64,000 nucleotides of DNA from Sphingomonas montana (GTDB lineage Bacteria; Pseudomonadota; Alphaproteobacteria; Sphingomonadales; Sphingomonadaceae). The stretch covers positions 201,272 through 265,271 of the forward strand of contig NZ_KV887144.1 in NCBI RefSeq assembly GCF_001956315.1, given 5' to 3'. The position numbers and the translations under genes were made by a program. Of the stretch, positions 54,299 to 63,489 are shown piece by piece. The first letter of the stretch is position 1; every line of letters begins with the position of its first letter. The notes below the pieces were generated by a model. The model searched no databases and was not told the DNA's origin. It saw nothing but the letters and a program-made list of their open reading frames with translations.

Positions 54299-55141
54299 AT
54301 GCCGGACCTTCGCAGCAGGATGGACGCCATGCTCGGCAAAGGCGGGGCGCCCGATCCTGCGGTGTCCGCGGCCGCGGTGTCGAACGCGTGGTTCCAGCAG
54401 AAGACATGCCGGAACTGCGGAAAAGCGATGGCGGACACTTATTGTGGCGGTTGCGGGCAAAAGGCGGCGCAGCGGTTCGTGTGGCGCGATATCCGTACCG
54501 AATCCTGGGATCGACTTCGCCTGTTCGAACTGAAATCGGTGCAAACGCTCGGCAGGTTGGTCGTTGCCCCCGGCACGGTCGCCCGCGACTATGTGCTGGG
54601 CCGGCGCGCCGCCTACATGCACCCGCTCAAGCTGCTCGTGGCCACCGTCGCCATCCTCGTCCTGCTGCTGGCCGGCAGTCAGTATTTCAGCGTCTATGCC
54701 GATGTGGATCGCGATGCCGTGGTCAAGCGCATGGCCAGTCAGGTGCTGGCCTATTCCAACTGGAGTTTCTCGCTCGGCATCCTGGCAATCGTCGTCGCGG
54801 CGCGGCTCACGTTCCGCAACCGGCTGCGCTACAACATGATCGAGGTGACGGTCCTTGCGATCTACTGCCAGTCGGTCGTCCTGGCGTTCATCAGCGTGAA
54901 CCTGCTGCCGACGCTCATATGGCACGATCCGGATACCATCCTGGCACATAAGGCAGCATCGCAAGTCTATGTTCCAGCACTGAAGACGCTGGTCGTCGCG
55001 GTCGGGTATCGTCAATTCTACCTGCTCTCCTGGCGGAGCGACTGGCCAAGGCTGCTTTCGGCCTCCATGATGTTCCTGGCGATCAACTGGGTGCTACTGC
55101 GGGTCTACGCATGGGCAATCCTCTGGCTGGTCAACCGCTGA
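54299..55141 (+). CDS. DUF3667-type membrane protein with zinc ribbon
   Basis: 280 aa. N-terminal zinc ribbon with Cys37, Cys40, Cys49 and Cys52 (CRNCGKAMADTYCGGCGQ), then about four membrane helices (for example LKLLVATVAILVLLLAGSQY and LGILAIVVAA). The ribbon-plus-helices layout is that of DUF3667 proteins, of unknown function. ATG 54299 has a strong GGGAGGGG ribosome site, ruling out the longer frame from 54218. A metallopeptidase/TPM lipoprotein follows 15 bases later, probably in one operon. Confidence 0.85.
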   Translation: MPDLRSRMDAMLGKGGAPDPAVSAAAVSNAWFQQKTCRNCGKAMADTYCGGCGQKAAQRFVWRDIRTESWDRLRLFELKSVQTLGRLVVAPGTVARDYVLGRRAAYMHPLKLLVATVAILVLLLAGSQYFSVYADVDRDAVVKRMASQVLAYSNWSFSLGILAIVVAARLTFRNRLRYNMIEVTVLAIYCQSVVLAFISVNLLPTLIWHDPDTILAHKAASQVYVPALKTLVVAVGYRQFYLLSWRSDWPRLLSASMMFLAINWVLLRVYAWAILWLVNR

Positions 55142-55156
55142 CGAGGAGACGGCGAC

Positions 55157-56815
55157 ATGCGGAACCTGCACCGCGCATCGATGACTGCCGTGGCAGCGCT
55201 GCTGACCTGTGGATGCGGCCAGGCGGACGACGCCAGCAGGACCGCATCCAGCGCCGCGCGGGTCGAAGCGATCGCGTCGACCCTGCAAGCCTGTTCCTAT
55301 GACGGAAAGACGCTTCAGGCCGACGGGTCCGCACTGACCGGCGGCGCGCCCCGCGATTGCGCCAGTGCCGTGACGCGGATCATGGGCTACACCGGCCTCC
55401 CTGCCAATTTCGTCGTCGTATCCGGCCCTGTGCCGAACGCGGCGGCGGTCATCCTGCTGGACGACAAGCGGGTGCCGCGCCGGGTGATCGCCTTCAACCC
55501 GGAATTCATGCAGGCGGCCGAGGCGCAGGTGGGTGGCAGCGTCTGGGGACCGATCAGCATCATGGCGCATGAGATCGCGCACCATCTGTCGGGACATACG
55601 ATCGTCCCGGGCGGCAGCCGTCCCGAGATCGAGCTGGAGGCCGACAAGTTCAGCGGCTATGTCCTGCAGAAGATGGGCGCACCGCTCGCCGATGCGCAGC
55701 GCATGATCCTGACCGTCGGCAGCAATCATGGCTCGCCGACGCATCCGGCGAAGGACCGGCGTGCCGCCTCGATCCGGCAAGGCTGGGCGGAAGCCCGCGC
55801 CCAATCCGGCGGACTGGACTGCCGCAGCGGCAACGCGCTTGCCGCGTCCACGCGCATCGCGTCGGGATCGACCGGTGCCGCCGTCACTCCCGCGGGACCG
55901 ACCCCGCCCTCCGCCGTCACCCCGCCGGTCGCCAACGCGTCCGTTCCCGCGCGCACCCTGCCGACCCCGGGATCGATCCCGTTCAAATATGGCCGCTTCA
56001 TCGTCGACGAGACCGGGCGGCTCGACCCCGCACGCGTCAGAACGATGGAGCAGCGGCTCTATGGCTTGGCGAAGAACGCCGGCGTCGAGATGAGCATCCT
56101 GGTCGTCAACGACCTGAAGGGCCTGTCCGCGAATGACTATGCCTGGGCGATGATGCGCCAGCTTCGGGTCGGGAAGCTCGATGTCGGCAACGGTGCCGTC
56201 GCCGTCGTCGCCCCCCGGCAACGTCAGGCCGCCGTCGCGTTCGGGCCCGGTCTAGCGAAGGAAGCTGAGTTCTCCGACCCGAACAAGCAGTTATTGCAAT
56301 GGATCGATGCGGCATGGCCGAACTGCGAGGACGCCGACGGCTGCGCCGGCTGGACCGACACGCTGTTCAGTCCCTTCAACGGCACGCTGTTCTGGGCGGA
56401 ACGCAGCACATGGACGATCGAGTATCGAAGTCTCAGCGCACTGCTGGATCACTATGACGCGGTCGATGCCGAACGGCGGCGTACGAAGCGCTCGCTCAAC
56501 CCCCAAACCGATCTGCCCAACGGCAAACTGGTTCGGGTGGCGGGCCGGATCACCAGCCTCAGATCCCCGACCGGGTTCGGGCAGGCGAACGCGCGGCTGC
56601 TAAGTGGGAAGCTCGGCTACACGGCCGTCAGCATGACCACCGATGACGGTCATGACCTCGTCCTGTACGTCGCACCGCGGCTCGCGCCGCTCATGCCCTC
56701 CGGCGCGCTGAAGAACGGCGCCCGATATACGGCGGTCGGTCGGCTACACAGCACTGGCGACAAGGCCAGCAAGCAGGCGTCTACCATGTGGCTTTTCAGC
56801 TACGACGAGATCTGA
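55157..56815 (+). CDS. Lipoprotein fusing a metallopeptidase domain to a TPM domain
   Basis: 552 aa. Lipoprotein-type leader with Cys20 (LLTCGC). Residues about 35-215 are a zinc peptidase: HEIAHH motif at His138-Glu139-His142, third ligand Glu161 in ELEADKFSG (M48-like or DUF-type Zn peptidase). A Pro/Thr/Ala linker (about 235-275) leads to a TPM domain (about 280-400: IVDETGRLDPARVRTMEQRL, NDLKGLSANDYAWAMMRQLR, GNGAVAVVAPRQRQAAVAFG). The last ~65 residues form a beta-rich segment (VRVAGRITSLRSPTG). Envelope quality control is a guess. Paired with DUF3667. Confidence 0.85.
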   Translation: MRNLHRASMTAVAALLTCGCGQADDASRTASSAARVEAIASTLQACSYDGKTLQADGSALTGGAPRDCASAVTRIMGYTGLPANFVVVSGPVPNAAAVILLDDKRVPRRVIAFNPEFMQAAEAQVGGSVWGPISIMAHEIAHHLSGHTIVPGGSRPEIELEADKFSGYVLQKMGAPLADAQRMILTVGSNHGSPTHPAKDRRAASIRQGWAEARAQSGGLDCRSGNALAASTRIASGSTGAAVTPAGPTPPSAVTPPVANASVPARTLPTPGSIPFKYGRFIVDETGRLDPARVRTMEQRLYGLAKNAGVEMSILVVNDLKGLSANDYAWAMMRQLRVGKLDVGNGAVAVVAPRQRQAAVAFGPGLAKEAEFSDPNKQLLQWIDAAWPNCEDADGCAGWTDTLFSPFNGTLFWAERSTWTIEYRSLSALLDHYDAVDAERRRTKRSLNPQTDLPNGKLVRVAGRITSLRSPTGFGQANARLLSGKLGYTAVSMTTDDGHDLVLYVAPRLAPLMPSGALKNGARYTAVGRLHSTGDKASKQASTMWLFSYDEI

Positions 56816-56909
56816 CCCATTGTTCTCAAACGCGTGGCCCGGATAAGAGCGGCAGGGTGGCCACTCGGATCGTCTGACATCCTAGACCAATCTATCTGAA
56901 ACGATCCGG

Positions 56910-57530
56910 TCAGTTCAGGCGGGCGCCGTCCAGGCCAGAGATTGTCCGGTCGACCAGCCGCTTGTCGATGACGGCATCGTGGCGTTCGCCGATCAACATC
57001 GCGGCGGCGGCGGCCGAAGCACTCGCGGCGCGGGCCCGGACTTCTGCGACGGCGGCGCGTTCGGCAGCGGTGATCTTTTCCTCCGCCATGCGGCCGCGGC
57101 GTTCGATCAGCAGCGTCGCGTCGGCCTGCGCCTTGGCGACGATATCTTGCGCATCGACATGCGCCTGCGCTACGATCGCGTCCGCTTCGGTCGCGGCGGC
57201 GGCGGCGCGGGCCTCATATTCGACCTTCAGAGCCTCCGCCTCGGCGCGCAACTGGCGCGCCTCGTCCAGCTGCGCCCGGATGCCGGTGATCTTGCGGTCG
57301 AGGGCACTGCCGATCGCGGCGGGCACCTTCTTCCACAGCATGATGGCGATCAGTACCAGCATGGCGAGCGCGACCCACGCCGTGCCGTTCATGCCCAGCG
57401 CGGTCGGATCGGCATGCGCCACTTCCGTCCCTTCGCTGAACGTCGCACCGACATGCGTCGGGGACAGCCCCTCCACTTCGGTGGGATGGGCCAGATGCTG
57501 CGTTACCGCTGCGGATCCTTCGGTGCTCAT
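56910..57530 (-). CDS. atpF: ATP synthase Fo subunit b
   Basis: Peripheral-stalk subunit. 206 aa with an N-terminal extension, one membrane helix (about 50-68, WVALAMLVLIAIMLWKKVPA) and a long Ala/Glu/Arg coiled coil. Last of five Fo genes on the minus strand; the F1 genes are not here, as usual in alphaproteobacteria. The 94-base gap downstream has no clear terminator. Confidence 0.9.
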   Translation of the reverse strand: MSTEGSAAVTQHLAHPTEVEGLSPTHVGATFSEGTEVAHADPTALGMNGTAWVALAMLVLIAIMLWKKVPAAIGSALDRKITGIRAQLDEARQLRAEAEALKVEYEARAAAAATEADAIVAQAHVDAQDIVAKAQADATLLIERRGRMAEEKITAAERAAVAEVRARAASASAAAAAMLIGERHDAVIDKRLVDRTISGLDGARLN

Positions 57531-57547
57531 CTGCTGTCCTTAGGTGG

Positions 57548-58039
57548 TCAAGCCGCCAGCGCGGAACGAACCGCACGGGTGGCATCGTCCGGCGCGACTT
57601 CCGCACCGGACAGGCGAAGGACGATATCGCGCGCGGCATCGGCGGCGACGCCTTCGATCCCGGCCAGCGCGCGGTCGGTGACGGCCCGCAGGTCCGCCTC
57701 GGCGACATCGGCCTTTGCAGAAAGTTCGGCGTCGGCCGCCTTCACGCGGGCTTCGGCGGCAAGCACGGCATCCGCCTTTGTACGCTCGGTCTCTATCCGG
57801 GCATTGTTCCGGGCCGCATCCATGCGGGTCCGATAGGCGTCTTCCGTCGCATCCGCAGCGGCGCGTGCGCTGTGTGCGGCGGCCAGGTCGTCGGCGATCC
57901 TGCGGTCGCGCGCATCGACGGTCGCTTCGATCTTGGGCACCATGCCATTACCGATCGCGAAATAGATGATCGCGAAAATGACGAGCATCCAGAAGATCTG
58001 CGAGGCGTAGGTCGCAGCGATCTGTGCGATCTGTGGCAT
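57548..58039 (-). CDS. ATP synthase Fo subunit b' (second b-type subunit)
   Basis: 163 aa. N-terminal membrane helix (QIFWMLVIFAIIYFAIGNGM, about 14-33) and coiled-coil stalk. Photosynthetic and other alphaproteobacteria carry paired b and b' subunits that form a heterodimeric stalk; its place between atpE and atpF supports b'. Confidence 0.9.
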   Translation of the reverse strand: MPQIAQIAATYASQIFWMLVIFAIIYFAIGNGMVPKIEATVDARDRRIADDLAAAHSARAAADATEDAYRTRMDAARNNARIETERTKADAVLAAEARVKAADAELSAKADVAEADLRAVTDRALAGIEGVAADAARDIVLRLSGAEVAPDDATRAVRSALAA

Positions 58040-58100
58040 CTGGTCATCCTGTCAGGGGTCGGGAGCGTGCCGATCGCACGCCCCCGGGTCGGTCATAGGC

Positions 58101-58328
58101 TCAGACGGCGTAGACCAGAACCATCGCGATCACGAACGCGAGCAAGCCGAGAAGCTCCGCCGCGGCGAAACCGATGAACAGGCGACCCTGCTGACCGTCG
58201 GCAGCCGACGGGTTGCGCAGGGCACCCGAGAGGAAGGCGGCGAACACGTTACCGACACCGAGGGCGGCAAGGCCCACGCCGATGGCAGCAAGACCGGCAC
58301 CGAGCAGCTTTGCGGCGACTGGATCCAT
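58101..58328 (-). CDS. atpE: ATP synthase Fo subunit c
   Basis: 75 aa hairpin of two membrane helices. Essential proton-binding Glu58 lies in FAAAELLGLLAF; the loop RNPSAADGQQG is typical (usual RQPE region). ATG 58328 (MDPVAAKLLG) preceded by AAGGGA; forms the rotor ring. Confidence 0.96.
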   Translation of the reverse strand: MDPVAAKLLGAGLAAIGVGLAALGVGNVFAAFLSGALRNPSAADGQQGRLFIGFAAAELLGLLAFVIAMVLVYAV

Positions 58329-58370
58329 GATAAATTCCCTTTTCAACAGTAGATTGGACGTGGACGAAAC

Positions 58371-59144
58371 TCAGTGAAGATTGACGGCGTCGTTCAGGTA
58401 GAGCGACGTCAGCAGCGCGAACACATAGGCCTGGATCACGCAGACGAGCAATTCCAGCGCCGATATGCCGACCATCAGGATGAAGCTGGGCCCGCCGACC
58501 AGGATGCCCCAGCCGAGACCGGCACCGCTGGAATTGATGATGAAACCCGCCAGCACCTTCAACAGGATGTGCCCCGCGGTCATCGCCACGAACAACCGCA
58601 GCGCCAGGCTGAACGGCCGCACCATGAACGAGATCAGTTCGATCACGAACATCAGCGGGATCATCAGCTTGGGCGTGCCCGACGGAATGAACAGCGAGAA
58701 GAAGTGGAAACCGTGCCGCGCGAACCCGACGACCAGCACGGTGCCGAACGCAAGCAGCGCAAGTACGCCGGTGACCGTGAAATGACTGGTCGACGTGAAC
58801 GGATGTGCGCCCGTAATCCCGATCGGCAGCAGGCCGAGGATGTTCGACAGCAGGATGAACATGAACAGCGTGAAGACCAGCGGTACGAACCGCTTGCCTT
58901 CCGGCCCGACGTTCGTCGCGATCATGCCGTTGATGAAGCCTGTCACGCCCTCGACCGCGGCCTGCCAGCGGCCGGGAACCAGTTCACGCTTCATGCCGCC
59001 GAGCATGAAGCCCCAGAGGCAGACGAGCGTGATCACCATCCACAGGGCGGAATTGGTGAACGGAAAATGCCAGTTCATCGTGCCGAACAACGGCTCGACC
59101 GTGAACTGGTGCATCGGATCGATCTTGCCGCCTTCTGCCGCCAC
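58371..59144 (-). CDS. atpB: ATP synthase Fo subunit a
   Basis: 257 aa, six or so membrane helices forming the proton half-channels. Essential Arg183 lies in RPFSLALRLFVAMTAGH. GTG 59144 is preferred because AAGGG stands seven bases upstream and MAAEGGKIDPMHQF is the expected start; ATG 59165 in frame would add seven residues without a ribosome site. Confidence 0.93.
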   Translation of the reverse strand: MAAEGGKIDPMHQFTVEPLFGTMNWHFPFTNSALWMVITLVCLWGFMLGGMKRELVPGRWQAAVEGVTGFINGMIATNVGPEGKRFVPLVFTLFMFILLSNILGLLPIGITGAHPFTSTSHFTVTGVLALLAFGTVLVVGFARHGFHFFSLFIPSGTPKLMIPLMFVIELISFMVRPFSLALRLFVAMTAGHILLKVLAGFIINSSGAGLGWGILVGGPSFILMVGISALELLVCVIQAYVFALLTSLYLNDAVNLH

Positions 59145-59183
59145 GTCTGAACCCTTAGTTAGCATGCGACGAGCGCCCGGAAA

Positions 59184-59501
59184 CTACTCCGGACGCTCGT
59201 TCGAAATCCGTATGATATTCCTGAAGGCGACGCCGATCCCGAGGACCATCAACACCAGCAGACCCCATGGCGCGCTATTGAACCAGCGGTCCAGCAACCA
59301 CCCGATCAATGCGCCACCGGCCGGCCCCGCGATCAATTCGGCAAGTACGCGGTTCCCCTGGGAGTATCCCTTCGTGGAAGCGCGTTCGGACTTGCCGGTC
59401 CTGATCGATTCGGCCCGATGCGCCTGCTGCAATCGCTCGTCGAGCGACGTCAGCCGGTCATCCACGCCGGTCGGGTCCTGCCCGGGATCGCCTGCCGCCA
59501 C
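59184..59501 (-). CDS. atpI: ATP synthase protein I
   Basis: 105 aa with an acidic/polar N-terminal half and two membrane helices (GPAGGALIGWLLDRWF, PWGLLVLMVLGIGVAF) joined by a conserved Asp/Arg turn. Assembly helper of the c-ring and Mg2+ handling by family knowledge. GTG start with AGGAGG eight bases upstream. First gene of the Fo operon. Confidence 0.9.
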   Translation of the reverse strand: MAAGDPGQDPTGVDDRLTSLDERLQQAHRAESIRTGKSERASTKGYSQGNRVLAELIAGPAGGALIGWLLDRWFNSAPWGLLVLMVLGIGVAFRNIIRISNERPE

Positions 59502-59567
59502 GTCGTCACCCTCCTATCCAGAAGCGCGCACGACATTGTCGGCGAGCAGCCCCGCCAAGGCCCGGTT

Positions 59568-59596
59568 CCTTTAGGAAAGCGTCGGAACCAAGTCAA
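59568..59596 (-). promoter_or_regulatory. Promoter of the Fo ATP synthase operon
   Basis: On the minus strand TTGACT (59596-59591) and TAAAGG (59573-59568) are 17 bases apart, about 60 bases before the atpI start. Good -35 and fair -10 make this a likely housekeeping promoter. Confidence 0.6.
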
Positions 59597-59644
59597 CATG
59601 GCCGCGGACGGCACAAGTCGACGGCATCCCGACGGCGGCTGTCG

Positions 59645-60031
59645 TCAGCCGCAGATCGCCGGCAGGTCGATCGGTGCCGCCCCGCGCGTCTGCCAGCCGC
59701 CGCCGGTACGATACTTCTGACCGGGTGCGACGCGCTTGGCGAGCTGGTCGCAGCCTCGCGCCGCCGCGACTTCCTGCACGGTGGCGTTCTGCTTGGCGGC
59801 GATATCGGTATAGATTGCGCGCCGCTTGATGTTCACCGCGTCCACCGCCGACTTGACCGCGCTGGACGGCGCGGTGACGAAGCCGAGATAGCCGTCCGCC
59901 TGTTCACCCACGTCGCCGCTGGCGCGCGCCGATGCGACCACGCCGTCGTCATTCTGCGCCAGGGCAACGCCCGCGCCGCCCATGGCGACCAGGAGGCCGC
60001 CTGCGATCAGGATCTTCATGCGCCGCTTCAT
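59645..60031 (-). CDS. ydbL: YdbL-family periplasmic protein (DUF1318)
   Basis: 128 aa, signal peptide (MKRRMKILIAGGLLVAMGGA, ALAQ) and a DUF1318 core (DGYLGFVTAPSSAVKSAVDA, NIKRRAIYTDIAAKQNATVQ). In E. coli YdbL is the periplasmic helper of the YdbH-YnbE intermembrane bridge. Lies one base after ynbE. In-frame ATG 60019 is an alternative start. Confidence 0.9.
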   Translation of the reverse strand: MKRRMKILIAGGLLVAMGGAGVALAQNDDGVVASARASGDVGEQADGYLGFVTAPSSAVKSAVDAVNIKRRAIYTDIAAKQNATVQEVAAARGCDQLAKRVAPGQKYRTGGGWQTRGAAPIDLPAICG

Positions 60032-60032
60032 C

Positions 60033-60251
60033 TCAGAACACTCCCGGATATTGCTGGTCCAGATTCTGCACGTCCTTGCGAAGGCTGACCACCACCTCCT
60101 GACGGATATTGACGTTCAGGTTGATCTCGATTGGCTTTTCGGGTGCCTTCACCGTGATGCACCCGGCCAGCAGCACTGCCATCGCCGCACACATCACACC
60201 TGTGCTCCGTCGGGTCGTCCGGCGTCCGTTCTTCGTCATGGTCGGGCTCAT
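60033..60251 (-). CDS. ynbE: YnbE-like outer membrane lipoprotein
   Basis: 72 aa. Leader with lipobox LAGC (Cys31 counted from the start) then VKAPEKPIEINLNVNIRQEV, the YnbE hallmark beta strand region. In E. coli YnbE multimerises and extends YdbH to the outer membrane. Start overlaps the ydbH stop. Confidence 0.9.
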   Translation of the reverse strand: MSPTMTKNGRRTTRRSTGVMCAAMAVLLAGCITVKAPEKPIEINLNVNIRQEVVVSLRKDVQNLDQQYPGVF

Positions 60252-63200
60252 CGCACAGGTTCGCTTTCCTTGGGCTGAACGGGGGCGGACCCCGGCAGGA
60301 TTTCGGCGGGCGGCGGCATCGCCTGGCGGATCAGGCCGCGGGGATCGTTCAGCGATTGCGCGCTGTTCAACAGGGCGCGAAACGGCGCCTTGATGACGAT
60401 GTTGAACCGGAACGGCAGGTTGGCAAAGGAGGACAGCAACCCGTTTCGGCGAATCGCTTCCTTCGGGGTCTGGTTCGTCCCGTCGAACACCACCTTGCTG
60501 ACCAGTTCGCCGTCGAGCGCCCCGTCCAGCAGGATCGTCAGGTCGCGGTATCGCATCCGTTTCAGCGCATCGAACGCCAGCGCCCCGAACCGGCCGAGCT
60601 TCGCGTTCGAGATTTCGCCGACATAGGCGAGCGTCCCGCCGCCGGGCCGCACCGACAGCCGCCCGCCCGCGATCCGCCCGCCCCGGTCGTCGAACGTCAT
60701 TGGCAGCACGCCGTCGAACGTTCCGGTGACGGCAATATTCTCGAACCCGAACTGCTGCACGAACTGCGCGGCGTCCATGCCCACGATGCGGAATGTCATC
60801 CGCCGTTCGGTCGCGCCGCTAAAATCGAGCAGGGTCGGCTCCAGCGTCAGTTCGCCGTTGGAAAAGGGCCAGCGCCCGCCCTCCACCTGCACGCGACGAT
60901 CGGGCAGCAGGCGGTAGCGGACGACGCCGTCGCGCACCGCGATACCGGGGTTGATTTCCACAACGGTGGCGATCTGTCCCGGTGCGGTGCGCAGGTTGAG
61001 CAGATCGTCGAACATGAGTTCGGTCTTCAACCCGGTGACCGGTCCGAACGCGGCAGCCAGATCCATCGATTCGGTTCCGAACCGGCCGGTGCTGGTCACG
61101 CCCTGCCGATTCCAGGCGATGTTGCCCTCTCCAGTGACGACCCCCTTCACATTGGCGACGACGCCCAGCGTCAGCCGGGTCAGCCGTTCGGGCTGGAACG
61201 CCGGATCGAACCGCAGCCCGGGCACGATCAGCCGCGCGGTGCCCGCCCCGCGCGTCAGGTCATGCCGGATCGCGACATCGGCGACGGCCACGCCATCCGT
61301 AGGGGTCTGCAAGCGGCCGCGCGCCACGATGCGGTTTTCACGGAGCGCCAGGGCAAAATCACGCGACAGCAGCGGCACGAACCGTGGATCGGCCTGCGCG
61401 TCCGACACGGTGACGGCATCGCTGTCGACGCTTAACGCCCCGCCCATCAGTCGCCAGCGGCCGATGCCCTCGGTCAGCAGCAGCGGCACCGCCATGATCC
61501 GACCGGACAGTCCGGCGAAGCGCCCGCCGACGCCGCCCGTCACGAAATCGCCTGCGAACCGGTCGATCGCGATGCGCATGGTCGGGTCGGCGGCCGGCCC
61601 GATCGCGAAGGACAGCGCGTCCGCCGTGAAGTCCGGCCCGGCGATGTCGAACGCCACCGCCCCCGCCGCGATCCGCACCGGCGACCCGCCCAGCGTGCCG
61701 GCCAGCACCGGACCCGCGATCCGCCCGCCCCCGGCGATCCGCCCGTGGGGCGCGCGCGACAACAGGCCGATGTCGTTCGGACACAGCGTCGTGCGTGTCG
61801 CCCCCACCGTCAGGCCGGACAGCACAAGCCGATCGAACGCCAGCGGAACGCACTCCGGATCGACGACGAACGATCCGCCGCGCCCCAGCCGGCCCGTGAC
61901 GGGCAGGCGAAGGCTCGTGACCGTCCCGCTGGCGACCGGGCCGGTCATGGTCGCGACGGTATCGAAGCGGGTCGCCCCCGGCGCGACCTGGAACCGCACG
62001 GGGGTCAGGTCCAGCGTCGCCCCGCCTGCGGCGTAGCGGGCGATGCGCATCGTGCCGGTGATCGGCGTATCGACCCCGGCCTGCCGCACGGTCGCGTCGA
62101 CGGTCGGCAAGCCGCCGCCCGCAAGCCGCACCCGCCCGTCCAGCCGCGTGCCGCCGGTCGTGGGATCGACAGTCAGCCCAGCGCCCTCCGTCAGGACAAG
62201 CCGGGCGCCGCTCGCCGCGTCCGCCGTCAGCCGGCCGATCCGCAAGGGTGCCGCCCGCCCGCCCGGCGCATAATCGATCGTGGCGGTCGCCTGAAACTGC
62301 GCGGTGGCGCGCGCCGCCGCGGTCGTCATCGCCGTCAGCACCGGGGCAAGCGGCGTCCCGCCCCCCGCCCGTCCGGCCGCGGCGATGGCGGTGCGCGTCT
62401 CCGCCGCGACCCCGCCGTCGGTCAGCCGGAGGTCGCCCTGTATGCGCGTCGCCGGACCGACTCCGTAACGCCCGTCGAACCGGATCCGCCGGGCCGTCGC
62501 GGCGGCCGTCACGACGTCGTGCCCGACTACCGCCAGCGTGCCCTGCGTCCCCTTCGCGGTCCCGTCGAAGCCGACGCGGCCCGCCATCCGGTCGATCCGG
62601 TTGGATCCGGACCGGACCTGTGCGACATCGACGAACGCGCCGCCCGTCCAGCGGTCTAGCGCGGCGCTCAGCGCCACGTCGACCGTCGCGGCGGGGCGCG
62701 TGATCGTCAGCCTGTCGCCGCACGTCACGCCGTCCGCCGCGACCGGCCCGTCCAGGACCGGACGACGGGCGGTGATCGCCAGGTTCACATGCGCGCGGCC
62801 CTGCCGGATCAGGCAGCCGGCCACGCGCAGGTCCGGCGCCGCCACCGCCATCCGCCCACTGAACCCGTCGGACAGCCGCCCCGACCCGGTAATCCCGAAG
62901 CCGACGACACCGCCGGCCGTCTCCAGCCGGATCGCCGCATCGTCCAGCGCGACGCGCAGGTCCGGCAGCGCGAACGGCTGACCCGACGGGGCGGGCAGCA
63001 GCCGGTCGACCGCGCCCAGCGTGACCCGTCCGTCCACCAGCCGTCCGCGCAGCCGGACCCGACCGGCCGCGATCGAAGCCACATACGGGCCATTGTGGCC
63101 GATCGCGATCCGGATATCGGCATGGTCGGCGGTGAGGTCCGGCCGCGCGGGATCGCCGATCCGGATATTTTCGAGCCGTTGCCCGCCGATCCCGAACCGC

Positions 63201-63373
63201 GCGATCGTATAGCTGGCCGTCACCCCGCGGCGGGCCAGTTCGGCATCGATATAGTGGGCCGCGACGTCCTTGCGCTGCGTCCACACGCCGGCGATCGCCA
63301 GCGCGATCAGGCCGGACGCCGCCGCCACGGCGATTCGGACGCGGCTGCGTCGGCGGGCGGGCGGGGCGTCCAT
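60248..63373 (-). CDS. ydbH: YdbH-family AsmA-like intermembrane bridge protein
   Basis: 1041 aa. One N-terminal membrane helix (VRIAVAAASGLIALAIAGVW, about 10-30), then a very long beta-rich periplasmic groove of AsmA/TamB-like repeats, ending in a Pro-rich tail. Family members (YdbH, TamB, YhdP) carry phospholipids between inner and outer membranes. Forms an operon with ynbE and ydbL by overlap or one-base spacing. Divergent from radC (116 bases). Confidence 0.9.
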   Translation of the reverse strand: MDAPPARRRSRVRIAVAAASGLIALAIAGVWTQRKDVAAHYIDAELARRGVTASYTIARFGIGGQRLENIRIGDPARPDLTADHADIRIAIGHNGPYVASIAAGRVRLRGRLVDGRVTLGAVDRLLPAPSGQPFALPDLRVALDDAAIRLETAGGVVGFGITGSGRLSDGFSGRMAVAAPDLRVAGCLIRQGRAHVNLAITARRPVLDGPVAADGVTCGDRLTITRPAATVDVALSAALDRWTGGAFVDVAQVRSGSNRIDRMAGRVGFDGTAKGTQGTLAVVGHDVVTAAATARRIRFDGRYGVGPATRIQGDLRLTDGGVAAETRTAIAAAGRAGGGTPLAPVLTAMTTAAARATAQFQATATIDYAPGGRAAPLRIGRLTADAASGARLVLTEGAGLTVDPTTGGTRLDGRVRLAGGGLPTVDATVRQAGVDTPITGTMRIARYAAGGATLDLTPVRFQVAPGATRFDTVATMTGPVASGTVTSLRLPVTGRLGRGGSFVVDPECVPLAFDRLVLSGLTVGATRTTLCPNDIGLLSRAPHGRIAGGGRIAGPVLAGTLGGSPVRIAAGAVAFDIAGPDFTADALSFAIGPAADPTMRIAIDRFAGDFVTGGVGGRFAGLSGRIMAVPLLLTEGIGRWRLMGGALSVDSDAVTVSDAQADPRFVPLLSRDFALALRENRIVARGRLQTPTDGVAVADVAIRHDLTRGAGTARLIVPGLRFDPAFQPERLTRLTLGVVANVKGVVTGEGNIAWNRQGVTSTGRFGTESMDLAAAFGPVTGLKTELMFDDLLNLRTAPGQIATVVEINPGIAVRDGVVRYRLLPDRRVQVEGGRWPFSNGELTLEPTLLDFSGATERRMTFRIVGMDAAQFVQQFGFENIAVTGTFDGVLPMTFDDRGGRIAGGRLSVRPGGGTLAYVGEISNAKLGRFGALAFDALKRMRYRDLTILLDGALDGELVSKVVFDGTNQTPKEAIRRNGLLSSFANLPFRFNIVIKAPFRALLNSAQSLNDPRGLIRQAMPPPAEILPGSAPVQPKESEPVR

Positions 63374-63489
63374 CCCGTCCGCGTTACCCGCCCGACCCTG
63401 AACGGTTCCAGTTCAAACATGCCGGCCCGACGCTTTTTACCGCAAAGAAGCGGGATGCCATCGCACCGATCCGGCGCTACACCCGCCCC

